DNA of 64,000 nt from Variovorax sp. TBS-050B (GCF_029893635.1 NZ_JARXYR010000001.1:186001-250000), one strand, 5' to 3'. Counted from the first letter of the stretch, positions 1 to 9,096 are shown. The notes: generated by a model from the sequence alone, not told the origin. A program made the numbers and translations.

Positions 1-158
1 GGATCGCCGCCGCCAATGTCGCGCAGCATGTGCGCGCTTGCGAAGCCGGACCGCGCGTGGTGGGCGCCGCCGCGTGCGCCGCCGCGACGGGCGGTTTCCC
101 TGCATTGGAGGTCGAAGGCCTCGGCCCATTCCAATGGCCATTTGCGCCTGTTGCTCAT
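1..158 (-). CDS. Possible N-terminus of a gene running off the left edge
   Basis: An open frame starts at an ATG (158-156) behind a GAGGAG Shine-Dalgarno element and stays open for 52 codons to the window edge. It begins MSNRRKWPLEW and is rich in Arg, Gly and His. I do not recognise a family from so short a piece. It would be transcribed divergently from paoABC. The good ribosome site is the main support. A chance frame in GC-rich DNA is the alternative. Confidence 0.35.
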   Translation of the reverse strand, partial: MSNRRKWPLEWAEAFDLQCRETARRGGARGGAHHARSGFASAHMLRDIGGGD

Positions 159-431
159 GGTTCTCCTCGCCAAGGGAGTGCACGAGCACCGGCTCTGGCT
201 TCTGGGGTTCTTGGTATGTGTCAACGAAGCGTAGACGTAAGAAAAAATCTTTGCAACTGCGCGGCCTGGCCCCTCGACCTTGATCTTTGGCGGCCTTTCT
301 TCGCCCGATTAGCACCTTTTGCCACTTAATCAAGGATTGACAAGTCTTAACTCGAAAGACGCAGCACGTCGCTTCATCATCGCCAGCCGGCATCCCCCAC
401 CAGGGCCCTCCAGGCTGATGAAAGGAAGTTC
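159..431. other. Intergenic leader upstream of paoABC
   Basis: About 270 bases without a convincing gene. The stretch is less GC-rich than its surroundings around 230-360, as expected for a promoter region. A TTGACA hexamer lies at 337-342 on the plus strand, but no matching -10 box is seen at the right distance. A good ribosome site (AAAGGAAG) precedes the paoA start at 432. Confidence 0.4.
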
Positions 432-1085
432 ATGTCAACAGCGTTCGATCGATACGAAGAGCCTTCTCCATGGTCCACGGCGTCCGACGCGTTCGGCCCG
501 GGGGATCCGGAGCTCACGCGCAGGCAACTGCTGCTCGCGAGCAGCGGCGTGCTCGCTGCGGCGGGCCTGTCGCCTGTACCGGCGGCCGCCGCGGCAGGGT
601 CGGGCCGCGCCGAACCCACGGCCGCAGTGCGCCTGCGGGTCAACGGTCGACCGGTGGAGCTCGAGGTCGACCTGCGACAGTCGCTGCTCGACGTACTGCG
701 GGAGAAGCTCGCGCTGACCGGCACCAAGAAGGGCTGCAACCAGGGTGCGTGCGGCGCCTGCACGGTGCTCCTCGACGGACGGCGGATCAATGCGTGCCTG
801 ACTCTTGCGGCGATGCACGATGGCGCCGAGATCACCACCGTCGAGGGGCTCGCGCAGGGCGAGCAGCTGCATCCGCTGCAGGCCGCCTTCATCGAACACG
901 AAGGCTTCCAGTGCGGTTATTGCACGGCCGGTCAGCTGATGTCCGGCGTCGCCTGCATCCGTGAAGGGCATGCCGGCTCGGCCGACGAGGTCCGCGCCTG
1001 GATGAGCGGCAACATCTGCCGCTGTGGCGCTTACCCGGGCATCGTCGAAGCGATCGTCGAGGTCGGAAAGGAGCGGTCATCATGA
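432..1085 (+). CDS. paoA: Periplasmic aldehyde oxidoreductase, [2Fe-2S] subunit PaoA
   Basis: Small iron-sulfur subunit of a xanthine-oxidase-family molybdenum enzyme that oxidises aldehydes to carboxylic acids. Residues 29-56 (TRRQLLL followed by a hydrophobic Ala-rich stretch) look like a Tat signal, as in E. coli PaoA, so the folded complex is probably exported. The plant-type ferredoxin cluster ligands are C102, C107, C110 and C122. The second cluster ligands are C161, C164, C196 and C198. The 217-residue length fits the family. The start follows AAAGGAAG, and the end overlaps paoB by four bases (ATGA). The three subunits form one operon. Confidence 0.93.
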   Translation: MSTAFDRYEEPSPWSTASDAFGPGDPELTRRQLLLASSGVLAAAGLSPVPAAAAAGSGRAEPTAAVRLRVNGRPVELEVDLRQSLLDVLREKLALTGTKKGCNQGACGACTVLLDGRRINACLTLAAMHDGAEITTVEGLAQGEQLHPLQAAFIEHEGFQCGYCTAGQLMSGVACIREGHAGSADEVRAWMSGNICRCGAYPGIVEAIVEVGKERSS

Positions 1086-2059
1086 TCCCGTTCACCCTTC
1101 AGAAGGTCTCGACCCAGAGCGCCGCGCTGCAGGCCGCGGCCAGCGGCGGCCGCTACATCGCCGGCGGCACCACGCTGATCGACCTCATGCGCGAAGAGGT
1201 CGAGCAGCCGCAGAAGCTGGTTGATATCAACGCCTTGCCGCTCGGCCATATCCGCATCGAGGGCGAGGAGCTCGTGATCGGCGCGCTGGCACGCATGTCC
1301 GAGGTCGCCGCGCATGCGCAGGTACGGGCGCTGCAGCCGCTGATCGCGGAGTCGCTCGTCGAGGGCGCCTCGCCGCAGCTGCGCAACATGGCGTCGGTCG
1401 GCGGCAATCTGCTGCAGCGCGTACGCTGCCCCTACTTCCGCATGCTCGATGCGGCCTGCAACAAGCGCACGCCCAATTCGGGCTGCGCGGCGCTCGGCGG
1501 CCTGAATGCCGGCCACGCGATCTTCGGCACGAGCAGCCACTGCATCGCGACCCATCCTTCGGACCTGGCCGTCGCCCTGGTCGCGCTGGATGCGACGCTT
1601 CGGGTGCAGGGGCCCGCCGGCCTGCGTGCACTGCCGGTCGAAGCGCTTTACCGCCTGCCGGGGCGGACGCCGCACCTCGAGCACAGCCTGGCGCCCGGCG
1701 AGCTGATCGTGGAGGTCAGGGTGCCGAACGCAGCGCACGCCCGGGCCGCGCGCTATCTCAAGGTGCGCGACCGCTCGTCCTATGAGTTCGCGGTGGTCTC
1801 CGCCGCCGCGGCCTTGCAGGTGGAGGGCGGCGTGATCCGCGCGGCGCGCGTGGCTTGCGGTGGCGTGGGCACCATCCCGTGGCGGCTGCGCGCCGTCGAG
1901 AACCAATTGGTCGGCAAACCCTTCGCACGCGCCAGTTTCGAGCAGGCTGCGAACATCGCAGCCACGGGCGCGAGCCCCTCGGCGCACAACGGCTACAAGG
2001 TCGAACTGCTCGGACGCACAGTCGTCCGCGCGCTGGAGATGGCAGGAGAACGCACATGA
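1082..2059 (+). CDS. paoB: Aldehyde oxidoreductase FAD-binding subunit PaoB
   Basis: Medium subunit that binds FAD (family motif IAGGTTLIDLM at 26-36 and ASVGGNLLQ at 104-112) and passes electrons from the iron-sulfur subunit. Between these and the C-terminal domain lie C116, C126, C135 and C154, in the spacing used by E. coli PaoB to hold an extra [4Fe-4S] cluster. This separates it from ordinary xanthine dehydrogenase FAD subunits. It has 325 residues and no signal peptide of its own, in keeping with export of the assembled complex on the PaoA signal. It overlaps both neighbours by four bases. Confidence 0.93.
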   Translation: MIPFTLQKVSTQSAALQAAASGGRYIAGGTTLIDLMREEVEQPQKLVDINALPLGHIRIEGEELVIGALARMSEVAAHAQVRALQPLIAESLVEGASPQLRNMASVGGNLLQRVRCPYFRMLDAACNKRTPNSGCAALGGLNAGHAIFGTSSHCIATHPSDLAVALVALDATLRVQGPAGLRALPVEALYRLPGRTPHLEHSLAPGELIVEVRVPNAAHARAARYLKVRDRSSYEFAVVSAAAALQVEGGVIRAARVACGGVGTIPWRLRAVENQLVGKPFARASFEQAANIAATGASPSAHNGYKVELLGRTVVRALEMAGERT

Positions 2060-4290
2060 GCGACCACAACCTCATCGGCCAGCCGGTGGCCCGGATCGAC
2101 GGCAGGGCCAAGGTGACGGGCCGCGCGCTCTATGCCGCGGAGTTCAACCAGCCCGGCCAGGCGCATGCCGTGATCGTGAACGCCACGATCGGACTGGGCC
2201 GCATTGCGGGCATCGAGGCCGACGCGGTACGACGGATGCCCGGTGTGCTGGGCGTGCTGAGCCACCTCAACGCGCCGCGACTGCCCTACCGCGGGCACAA
2301 GGGACCGATCGACCCGGCCTTCGGCGAAAGGCTGCATGTGCTGCAGGACAACCGCGTGCGCTTCCATGGCCAGCCGGTGGCGGTGGTGGTGGCCGAGACG
2401 CTCGACCAGGCGGAGCGGGCCGCGATGGCGCTGCGCATCCGCTACGTGGCCGAGCAGCCGCTGGTCGACGGCCGCGACGCACGCGCGCGACCGGTCATCC
2501 CCGAAGCTGGCAAGCGCGGCGGCCGCGGTGCGGCCGACCGTTCGCGCGGCGATGCGGCGGCCGCGCTCGCGGCGGCGCCCGTGAAGGTCGACGTGACGTT
2601 CGACATGGCGCGCGAGAACCACATGCCGATGGAACCGCACGCCACCGTCGCCGCGTGGCAGGGCGACCAGTTGACGTTGTGGAGCAAGAGCCAGTTCGTG
2701 GTCAACGAGCAGGCCGAGATCGCCGCCATCTTCGGCATTGCGCCCGAAAAGGTGCGCGTGGTCTGTCCCTTCATCGGGGGTGCCTTCGGCACCAGCCTGC
2801 GCACTTGGTCGCACGTCACCCTCGCGGCGATGGCGGCGAGGGAGGTCCGCCGTCCGGTGAAGCTCGTGCTGACGCGGCGGCAGATGTTCTTCGCCACGGG
2901 CCATCGGCCGCGCACGATCCAGCGGCTGGCACTCGGCGCGACGCCCGACGGCAGGCTCACGAGCCTGATCCACGAAGGCACGGGCGAGACCAGCCGCTAC
3001 GAGCAGTTCGTCGAAGCGCTGACATCGGTCTCGTCCTTCATGTACGCATGCCCGAACGTGCGCACGCAGTACCGCCTCACGGCGCTCGATACCTCGACGC
3101 CGACCTACATGCGCGGTCCCGGAGAGGCGAGCGGCATGTTCGCGCTCGAGTGTGCGATGGACGAACTGGCGCATGCGCTGCGGCTGGATCCGCTGGAACT
3201 TCGGCGCCGCAACGAGCCCGCGCTCGACGAGGGCGAGCAGCTGCCGTTCTCGAGTCGATCGCTGCTCAAGTGCTACGAAGCGGGAGCCGCGCGCTTCGGC
3301 TGGGCGCGGCGAAACCCGCAGCCGGGCTCGATGCGCGAAGGCCGCCTGCGTGTCGGCTGGGGCGTGGCATGCGCCAACTATCCTGTGCTGCACAGCCCTG
3401 CGAGTGCGCGCGTGCGGATCCTCGCGGACGGCACGGCCGAAGTGGAGGCGGCCGCAAGCGACATGGGGCCGGGTACCTACACCTCGATGACCCAGGTCGC
3501 GGCCGAGGCGCTCGGCCTCGATGCAGGGCGGGTGCGTTTCAGCCTTGGGCGTTCCGACTTCCCGCCGGCACCGCCACATGGCGGATCGCAGACGATGGCT
3601 TCGGTCGGTTCCGCGATCCGGGCCGCGTGCCAGGCAGTGCAGGCGGAGGTCGGGCGCCGCGCCGCCGTCGGCGCCACCGGGGTCCAGGGCCTCTCGAACG
3701 CCGCGATGGCGTGGGAGGGCGGCAGGCTGCGCGCTCGGGCTGGAAGCGGACCTGGCGAGAGCTATGCGGAAATCCTGGCCCGGATCGGGGCGAACGCAAT
3801 CGAAGCCACGGGGTCGTCGGCGCGCGACCCCGAGATCGCCCGCCGTTTTTCGATGCATGCCTTCGGTGCGGTCTTCGTCGAGGTCACGGTCGACCCTGAA
3901 CTGGCGCTCGTGCGTGTTCGCCGCGTCGTCGGCGCCTACGGCGCGGGCCGGATCGTCAATCCGCGGCTGGCGACGAGCCAGTGCGTGGGCGGCATCGTCG
4001 GCGGCATCGGCATGGCGCTGATGGAGCGCACGGTGCTCGATCCGCGCGACGGCCGCCCGGTCAATGCGCACATGGCCGACTATCTGCTGCCGGTGAACCT
4101 CGATATCGGGCGCATCGACGTGCTCTTCGTCGACGAGGTCGATCCGCACGTCAATCCGCTGGGCGTCAAGGGCCTCGGCGAGATTGCCCTGGTCGGCGTG
4201 GCGCCCGCGATCGCCAATGCCGTGTTCCATGCCACCGGAAAACGGCAGTACGAGTTGCCGATCCGGATCGAGACGCTGCTTCACGCCTGA
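2056..4290 (+). CDS. paoC: Aldehyde oxidoreductase molybdenum-binding subunit PaoC
   Basis: Large catalytic subunit (744 residues) that binds the molybdenum cofactor and the aldehyde. It begins MSDHNLIGQPVARIDGRAKV, the usual N-terminus of the aldehyde oxidase a/b hammerhead domain, followed by the Mo-binding domains. The catalytic base glutamate is in KGLGEI near the C-terminus (E709). The start at 2056 overlaps the paoB stop (ATGA). A longer frame extends upstream but lies inside paoB. E. coli also has PaoD, an XdhC-like cofactor chaperone. None follows here, so maturation probably relies on a chaperone encoded elsewhere. Confidence 0.93.
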   Translation: MSDHNLIGQPVARIDGRAKVTGRALYAAEFNQPGQAHAVIVNATIGLGRIAGIEADAVRRMPGVLGVLSHLNAPRLPYRGHKGPIDPAFGERLHVLQDNRVRFHGQPVAVVVAETLDQAERAAMALRIRYVAEQPLVDGRDARARPVIPEAGKRGGRGAADRSRGDAAAALAAAPVKVDVTFDMARENHMPMEPHATVAAWQGDQLTLWSKSQFVVNEQAEIAAIFGIAPEKVRVVCPFIGGAFGTSLRTWSHVTLAAMAAREVRRPVKLVLTRRQMFFATGHRPRTIQRLALGATPDGRLTSLIHEGTGETSRYEQFVEALTSVSSFMYACPNVRTQYRLTALDTSTPTYMRGPGEASGMFALECAMDELAHALRLDPLELRRRNEPALDEGEQLPFSSRSLLKCYEAGAARFGWARRNPQPGSMREGRLRVGWGVACANYPVLHSPASARVRILADGTAEVEAAASDMGPGTYTSMTQVAAEALGLDAGRVRFSLGRSDFPPAPPHGGSQTMASVGSAIRAACQAVQAEVGRRAAVGATGVQGLSNAAMAWEGGRLRARAGSGPGESYAEILARIGANAIEATGSSARDPEIARRFSMHAFGAVFVEVTVDPELALVRVRRVVGAYGAGRIVNPRLATSQCVGGIVGGIGMALMERTVLDPRDGRPVNAHMADYLLPVNLDIGRIDVLFVDEVDPHVNPLGVKGLGEIALVGVAPAIANAVFHATGKRQYELPIRIETLLHA

Positions 4291-4386
4291 GGCCGCTTTC
4301 CCCCGGAGCGCCTTCCCGGTATCGCCGCCTCGCGGCCGGGCCAGGTTGCGCTCGCTCGTTCGTTCCCTCAACCCAAGGAGTTCACC

Positions 4387-4794
4387 ATGAAGCATCTGGT
4401 CCGGGCCTCGGCCCTTGTCATCACGCAACTGATCGTTTCTCATGCGTCCGCGCAGACGCCCGCTGCGGGCGAGGCGGCCGAGCGGGCGCAGCGGCGCGCC
4501 GAAGGCGTCGAGGCCGCGCGCTCTTTCACGCCCGGCGAAGGCAATCCCCGACCCGCTGCACGGCCCCGGGTGTCACGGGCCGAGCGAGCCGAGGCTCGGC
4601 CTGCACGCCGCGCCCGCGGGGCGGCGGCGGCGCGCAGCTTCCAGCCCGGGGAAGGCAACCCGCGGCCGCAGGCCACGGCGCGGCTTTCGCGCGAGGAACG
4701 GCGCGCGGGCCGCAGGGCAAGCCGTGCCCAGGTGGCGGAACTGAACCGCTCCGGGCAACTGCCGTCGTACGGCGACAACGCCGGCGGCAGGTAG
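4387..4794 (+). CDS. Small secreted protein with a tandem internal repeat
   Basis: A 135-residue protein with a Sec signal peptide (cleavage probably after HASA, near residue 22). The mature part holds two copies of a unit of about 25-30 residues, each built around RSF-x-PGEGNPRP followed by an Arg/Ala-rich helix with SR-x-ER. The repeat is followed by a tail ending LPSYGDNAGGR. It is very basic and low in complexity, with no Cys. I do not recognise a function. It lies 96 bases after paoC with its own AAGGAG ribosome site (4376-4381). A periplasmic or surface role is inferred only from the signal peptide. Confidence 0.7.
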   Translation: MKHLVRASALVITQLIVSHASAQTPAAGEAAERAQRRAEGVEAARSFTPGEGNPRPAARPRVSRAERAEARPARRARGAAAARSFQPGEGNPRPQATARLSREERRAGRRASRAQVAELNRSGQLPSYGDNAGGR

Positions 4795-4869
4795 AACTGC
4801 CCGCGCCGGACAGGCTGTGAGAGCCCGCCCGGGGCGTGCCGGTGCAGCGCGGCGCGCGGTCGCGCAACC

Positions 4870-6366
4870 TCAGTACCGACTCACCCCCGGCGCCGCATCC
4901 GCCTCGATCTGCCGCCGCGAAGCATCCGGGTTCTCGCGGTAGTAGCGCGCCTTGTCCTCGTACATCGCGCGGTCGGCACGCTGCAGCGTCGCATCGAGCG
5001 AATCGCCGGCCTCGCAGGTGGCCATGCCGATCGAGATGCTCAGCACCCGCCCGGTCTGCCCGGCGTAGAACTGGTTGTTGAGTTCGAGCATGGACATGAT
5101 GCGTTCGCGCATCGCCTCGGCGCCGCGCTCGTCGGTCTTGGGCAGCAGCACCGCGAACTCGTCGCCGCCGATGCGCGCGGGCCAGCCGGGTTCGTCCACC
5201 GCCTTGCCGAGCACCTCGCCCATGCGCCGCAGCAGTGCATCGCCGGCGGCGTGGCCTTCCTCGTCGTTCACGGGCTTGAGGCCGTTCATGTCGATCGCGA
5301 GCACCGACACCGGCCACGGGCCCTTGCGCGAGAGGCGGTTCAGCTCCTCGGTGAAGAAGGTGCGGTTGTGCAATTGCGTGAGCACGTCGTGCTTGCCGAG
5401 GTACTCGAGGTACGCCTCCGCCTTCTTGCGCGCCGTGATGTCGATCAGCGACACCAGCACCAGGTCCCAGGTGTCGAGCCGGTCGTCGAGCACCGCGAAC
5501 TGCATGTGGATGTTCACCAGGTCGCCGGTCAGGGCGTAGTTGATGACCTCGCGCTGCTGCTGCATGCGGCCGTTCCAGAGGTCCTGCAGCTGGTCGGCGA
5601 AGGAGTCGTGCATCTCGTCGCGGAAGATCTCGGGCAGGCCTTCGAGCAGCGCGGCCTTGTCGGGCGCGCCGAACATGCGCAGGGTCTCGCGGTTCACGTC
5701 GATGACGCGGATCTCCTTCATGCAGCGCGTGACGAACTCGGGGTGCACCTTGATGAAGGTCGCGAAGTCGGTGATGCCGCGCGCGCGGATGTCGTCGAGC
5801 AGCGCCTTGACCGCGCTGAAGTCCTCCACCCACAGCGACACGGGCGAGCGCTCGAACAGCTCGCGCGCATAGCGTTCGCTCTCGTCGCGCAGCCGCTCCG
5901 CCTGCACGCGCGCGGTGATGTCCTCGAGCGAGACCAGCACGCGGTCCCATGAGTGCTCGTGCCCGGGCAGCACGCGCACGCGCACGTGCACGTCGAGCCG
6001 GCGGCCGTCGAGCGTGTAGTTGAAGCTGCGGTTGTCGAAGCAGAGGTTGCCGCGCCAGAGCTGGTCGAGCTCGTAGATCACCGGGGCGGCCATGTCGTCG
6101 CGGAACACGCTGTCGAGCCGCGCGAGCAGATCGGCCTGGTCGCGCGCACCGAAGAGCGAGAGCGTGCTGCGGTTCACGCTGACCACCTGGAGCTGTGCCA
6201 TGCAGTCGCGCACGCGCTGCGGATCGGCCTTCAGGTGCGCGACCAGGTCCGTCACGCCCGTTGCGCGCCAGGAATCGAACAGCCGCAGCAGGCCGCTGTA
6301 GTCCTCGAGCCACAGCGACATGGGCGCAAACTCGAACATCGATTCGAAGTCGTTATCAGACGGCAT
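4870..6366 (-). CDS. Diguanylate cyclase with two PAS domains (PAS-PAS-GGDEF)
   Basis: Soluble 498-residue protein. Residues about 9-145 and 165-305 are two PAS-type sensor units that clearly resemble each other (both begin with a [ED]-x-[SA]P-x-SLW-[LV]-ED stretch and end in VSL-x-DITAR), so one arose by duplication. The C-terminal domain has an intact IGGDEFAVLL motif and should make cyclic-di-GMP. The inhibitory RxxD site normally five residues before GGDEF reads DEPG, so product feedback at that site is probably absent. No membrane segment is seen. It converges with the paoABC side and is probably monocistronic. Confidence 0.9.
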   Translation of the reverse strand: MPSDNDFESMFEFAPMSLWLEDYSGLLRLFDSWRATGVTDLVAHLKADPQRVRDCMAQLQVVSVNRSTLSLFGARDQADLLARLDSVFRDDMAAPVIYELDQLWRGNLCFDNRSFNYTLDGRRLDVHVRVRVLPGHEHSWDRVLVSLEDITARVQAERLRDESERYARELFERSPVSLWVEDFSAVKALLDDIRARGITDFATFIKVHPEFVTRCMKEIRVIDVNRETLRMFGAPDKAALLEGLPEIFRDEMHDSFADQLQDLWNGRMQQQREVINYALTGDLVNIHMQFAVLDDRLDTWDLVLVSLIDITARKKAEAYLEYLGKHDVLTQLHNRTFFTEELNRLSRKGPWPVSVLAIDMNGLKPVNDEEGHAAGDALLRRMGEVLGKAVDEPGWPARIGGDEFAVLLPKTDERGAEAMRERIMSMLELNNQFYAGQTGRVLSISIGMATCEAGDSLDATLQRADRAMYEDKARYYRENPDASRRQIEADAAPGVSRY

Positions 6367-6405
6367 TGCACGCTCCTTTTGGTAAGGATTGTGTATGCAA
6401 ACGGC

Positions 6406-8103
6406 TTAAATGTTCTCGACCACCTGCAGCAGCACGAGCAGCAGCACGCCGATCACCGTGAGCCCGATCTCGGCGAGTTCGTCGCGCGTCAGGCTGTGCA
6501 GGCGGCGCACCGCGAGCGTGAGCACGGGCAGCAGCAGGGCGGCGCCGAGCCAGCGGTCGAGCGGCGCGGCGCAGAGCCGCGCCAGCATCCAGAGCCAGGT
6601 GCAGTGCGCGAGAAAGCCCCAGAACTCGGCGCGCGAGGTGGGGCGCGTGAGGTTCGCGGCATGGCGCCAGCCGGTGGCCACCGTCTCCCACCAACTGAGA
6701 TCCTCGGCATCGAGCAGCTTGTGCAGCCAGTGCAGGCCCAGCACCGCGAATAGCATCGGGCCGAAATAGACGCTCCAGAGCGCGATTCCGGTCCAAAGCG
6801 GATGGCCGTAGCCGGTGCCGCTGCCGCCGCCGAGCTGCGCCATGGCGAGCGCGAAGGCACCGGCGCCCGCCGCGAGCGTGCCCACGCCCACGACGACCGA
6901 AGGCACGCCCGCGCGCCGCAGCCCGCGCCCGGCGACGAACAGGCCGAGGGCCAGCACCGTCATGGCCATGAACGCCTTGAAGGCCGCGAGCGAGCTCTGC
7001 CAACCCTGGTGCGGCGCCGAGGCCCAGCGCCGCCGCTCGGGCGGCTCGAGCAGGCGCTCGCCGGCCGTCCACTGGCTGCCGGGCTCCCGGCGCGCCAGCT
7101 GCAGGCGCTGGCCCCAGTCCGCGGCCTGCGGGGCACTCTCCGTCAGCGCGAGTTCGAGGTGGAACAGGCGCCGCGCGCTGTCGAGGTCGTGCGAGATCAG
7201 GCGCGGCCCGGCGCCGGCCTCGCTCGTGCGCGCCGCGAGCAGCAGCGCGGGCACGCGTTCGCGCCAGTAGCCCGGGGCGGGCGCGGTCCCGCAGGCCAGC
7301 GGCGCCGATTCCGCGCCCGGCGCGAGCAGCGTGACGGCATGCGCCTGCATCTCGCTCGGCGGCCTGAGCGGCGGCGCGCGGTCCCAGTCGCATTGAAAGA
7401 CCAGCGACGCGCCGTTCTCCGCGACGAGCCGCAGCTCGGGGCGCTGCACTGGCAGGGGCCGCGCCGAGTTGTTGACGAGGCGCAGCGACAGCCGCAGCCA
7501 GACCTGCCCGTTGGCCGAGGGCGCGGCCCAGGTGCCGGGGCCGATCGCTTCGAGATCGCGCCCGTCGATCAGAAAGACCGGCGAGCGCCCTTCGCCCGGA
7601 CCGAGGCGCAGCGACAGGCCTTGGTCGAAGGAGGCCTGCCACGCCTCGCGGAACGACGCATCGAGCGGTGCGGGACGCGTCCGCCCGCGCGCGATCGCGG
7701 TCGCCACGGTCTCGGGCGCCGGCTGCGCGCGGTCCGACAGCCGGCGCCGCAGCGAATCCCAGGCACTGGCTGGCGGCGGCGCTGGCGCCGCTTGTGGGGG
7801 CGCGTTCAGTTGTGCGACGTAGGCATGCAGCAGTTCGCGCTGCAGCGCCGCCACTTCATCGGCCGGCGCGCCCGCGCGGCGGAACAGGCTGACCAGGAAG
7901 TACGCCTGCGCCGCGTCAGGGCCGAGGGGGGTGTCGCGCACTGCGGCGAGGAAGGCGGCGTTGCCGGACGGGTCGCGGCTGTGCGATGCGGCGTCGTCGG
8001 CGGCGAAGGCAGCGCCCGCGGCCAGCCCGAGAAGAAGGGCGAGCAGCGTGATGCGGATGCGGGCAAGGGGGAGGGGAAGGGTCGGTGGCATGGGCATGAG
8101 CAT
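6406..8103 (-). CDS. Exported membrane protein with DUF805-like C-terminus
   Basis: 565 residues. An N-terminal signal or anchor (residues about 12-35) is followed by a long extracytoplasmic region of about 330 residues without recognised motifs. Several membrane helices follow. The last part contains TSRAEFWGF, then LLLPVLTLAVRRLHSL, which is the pattern of DUF805 (YhaH-type) membrane proteins. Function is unknown. It lies 39 bases upstream of the diguanylate cyclase on the same strand, so the two may share a transcript. The start could equally be the second Met at 8097. Confidence 0.72.
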   Translation of the reverse strand: MLMPMPPTLPLPLARIRITLLALLLGLAAGAAFAADDAASHSRDPSGNAAFLAAVRDTPLGPDAAQAYFLVSLFRRAGAPADEVAALQRELLHAYVAQLNAPPQAAPAPPPASAWDSLRRRLSDRAQPAPETVATAIARGRTRPAPLDASFREAWQASFDQGLSLRLGPGEGRSPVFLIDGRDLEAIGPGTWAAPSANGQVWLRLSLRLVNNSARPLPVQRPELRLVAENGASLVFQCDWDRAPPLRPPSEMQAHAVTLLAPGAESAPLACGTAPAPGYWRERVPALLLAARTSEAGAGPRLISHDLDSARRLFHLELALTESAPQAADWGQRLQLARREPGSQWTAGERLLEPPERRRWASAPHQGWQSSLAAFKAFMAMTVLALGLFVAGRGLRRAGVPSVVVGVGTLAAGAGAFALAMAQLGGGSGTGYGHPLWTGIALWSVYFGPMLFAVLGLHWLHKLLDAEDLSWWETVATGWRHAANLTRPTSRAEFWGFLAHCTWLWMLARLCAAPLDRWLGAALLLPVLTLAVRRLHSLTRDELAEIGLTVIGVLLLVLLQVVENI

Positions 8104-8145
8104 GGGCGCAGGGCGCCGCGCAACATACCACCGAAAGGCGACGCC

Positions 8146-9078
8146 TCAGTGCGGCGGCGGGGCCGGCGCGCGGTGCAGCGCGAGGCCGGGCACGTCGAGC
8201 GTGTACCTGAGCACCTGGCCATGCGTGGAATCGGTGACGTAGACGGTGCGCCTATCCGGCCCGCCGAAAGCGAGGTTGGTGGTCGACGCACCCACCGGGC
8301 CGCGCAGCACCACCACGGGCTCGGCCCGGCCGTTGAGCACCCAGACCAGGCCGAGGCCGGGGTTCGCGACCAGCAGCCGCCCCTCGCTGTCGACCGCGAG
8401 CCCGTCGGGCCCGCTCGGTCCGTAGGAGGTGAAGAACTGTCCGACCTTGGCCACGCTGCCGTCGGGCATCAGCGGCACGCGCCAGACGCAGTTGCCGCGC
8501 GTCGCCGCGAGGTAGAGCACGCGGCCGTCGGGCGACAGCGCCACGCCGTTGGGGCTCGGCACGTTCGACAGCAGCAGGTCGAGCCGGCCGTCGGGCCGCA
8601 GCCGGTAGAGGCGGCCCGACGGGTCGTGCAGCCCGCTCTGGCCCTGGTCGGTGAAGTAGATGCTGCCTTCGGCATCGAGCACCAGGTCGTTCACGCCGCG
8701 GAAGCGCTCGCTGTTGCGCCGTTCGAGCCACGGCGTCACCTGGCCGTTGCGCATGTCGATGCGCACCAGGCCGTTGCGGTAGTCGGCCACGAGCAGCGTG
8801 TGCGCATCGACGAACTTCATGCCGTTGGGCTCGCCGTCGTATTCGGCGATCAGGCTCCATGCGCCTGCCGGGTCGATGCGGAAGATGCGGCCGAACGGGA
8901 TGTCGGCCACGTAGAGGTGGCCCGCGTCGTCGAACACCGGGCCTTCGAGGAAGGAGTCGGTCGGCTGGCCGCCGCGGTTGGCGTCGGCCCAGGCCGAGGG
9001 CTGGCGCCGCCGCAGTGCGTCGGGCAGGCGGGTGAAGGGCTCGAGTTCGAGCAGTTGCGGGGCTTGCAGGAAGTACAT
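8146..9078 (-). CDS. SMP-30/gluconolactonase/LRE-like lactonase
   Basis: 310 residues with the six-bladed propeller pattern of SMP-30/gluconolactonase proteins: repeated G-x-L/I-Y-[VF]-[AT]-D strands, the early metal glutamate in LEGPVFD (E45) and SPNGVALSPDG blades. Family members are metal-dependent lactone hydrolases. There is no signal peptide, so it acts in the cytoplasm. It is the last gene of the nine-gene leftward operon, 18 bases after the amidohydrolase. Together with two LigI-like lactonases this suggests that the pathway handles lactone intermediates. Substrate unknown. Confidence 0.85.
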   Translation of the reverse strand: MYFLQAPQLLELEPFTRLPDALRRRQPSAWADANRGGQPTDSFLEGPVFDDAGHLYVADIPFGRIFRIDPAGAWSLIAEYDGEPNGMKFVDAHTLLVADYRNGLVRIDMRNGQVTPWLERRNSERFRGVNDLVLDAEGSIYFTDQGQSGLHDPSGRLYRLRPDGRLDLLLSNVPSPNGVALSPDGRVLYLAATRGNCVWRVPLMPDGSVAKVGQFFTSYGPSGPDGLAVDSEGRLLVANPGLGLVWVLNGRAEPVVVLRGPVGASTTNLAFGGPDRRTVYVTDSTHGQVLRYTLDVPGLALHRAPAPPPH

Positions 9079-9096
9079 GCGGACCTCTTCTCGATG

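Noticed and set aside
1855..2055. N-terminal extension of PaoC
   Set aside because: Lies within paoB in another frame; the ATGA-coupled start at 2056 gives the family N-terminus.
1993..4443. 816-codon open frame on the minus strand opposite paoC
   Set aside because: A shadow of the GC-rich paoBC coding strand: Arg/His/Asp-rich, no family pattern, while paoC is unmistakable.
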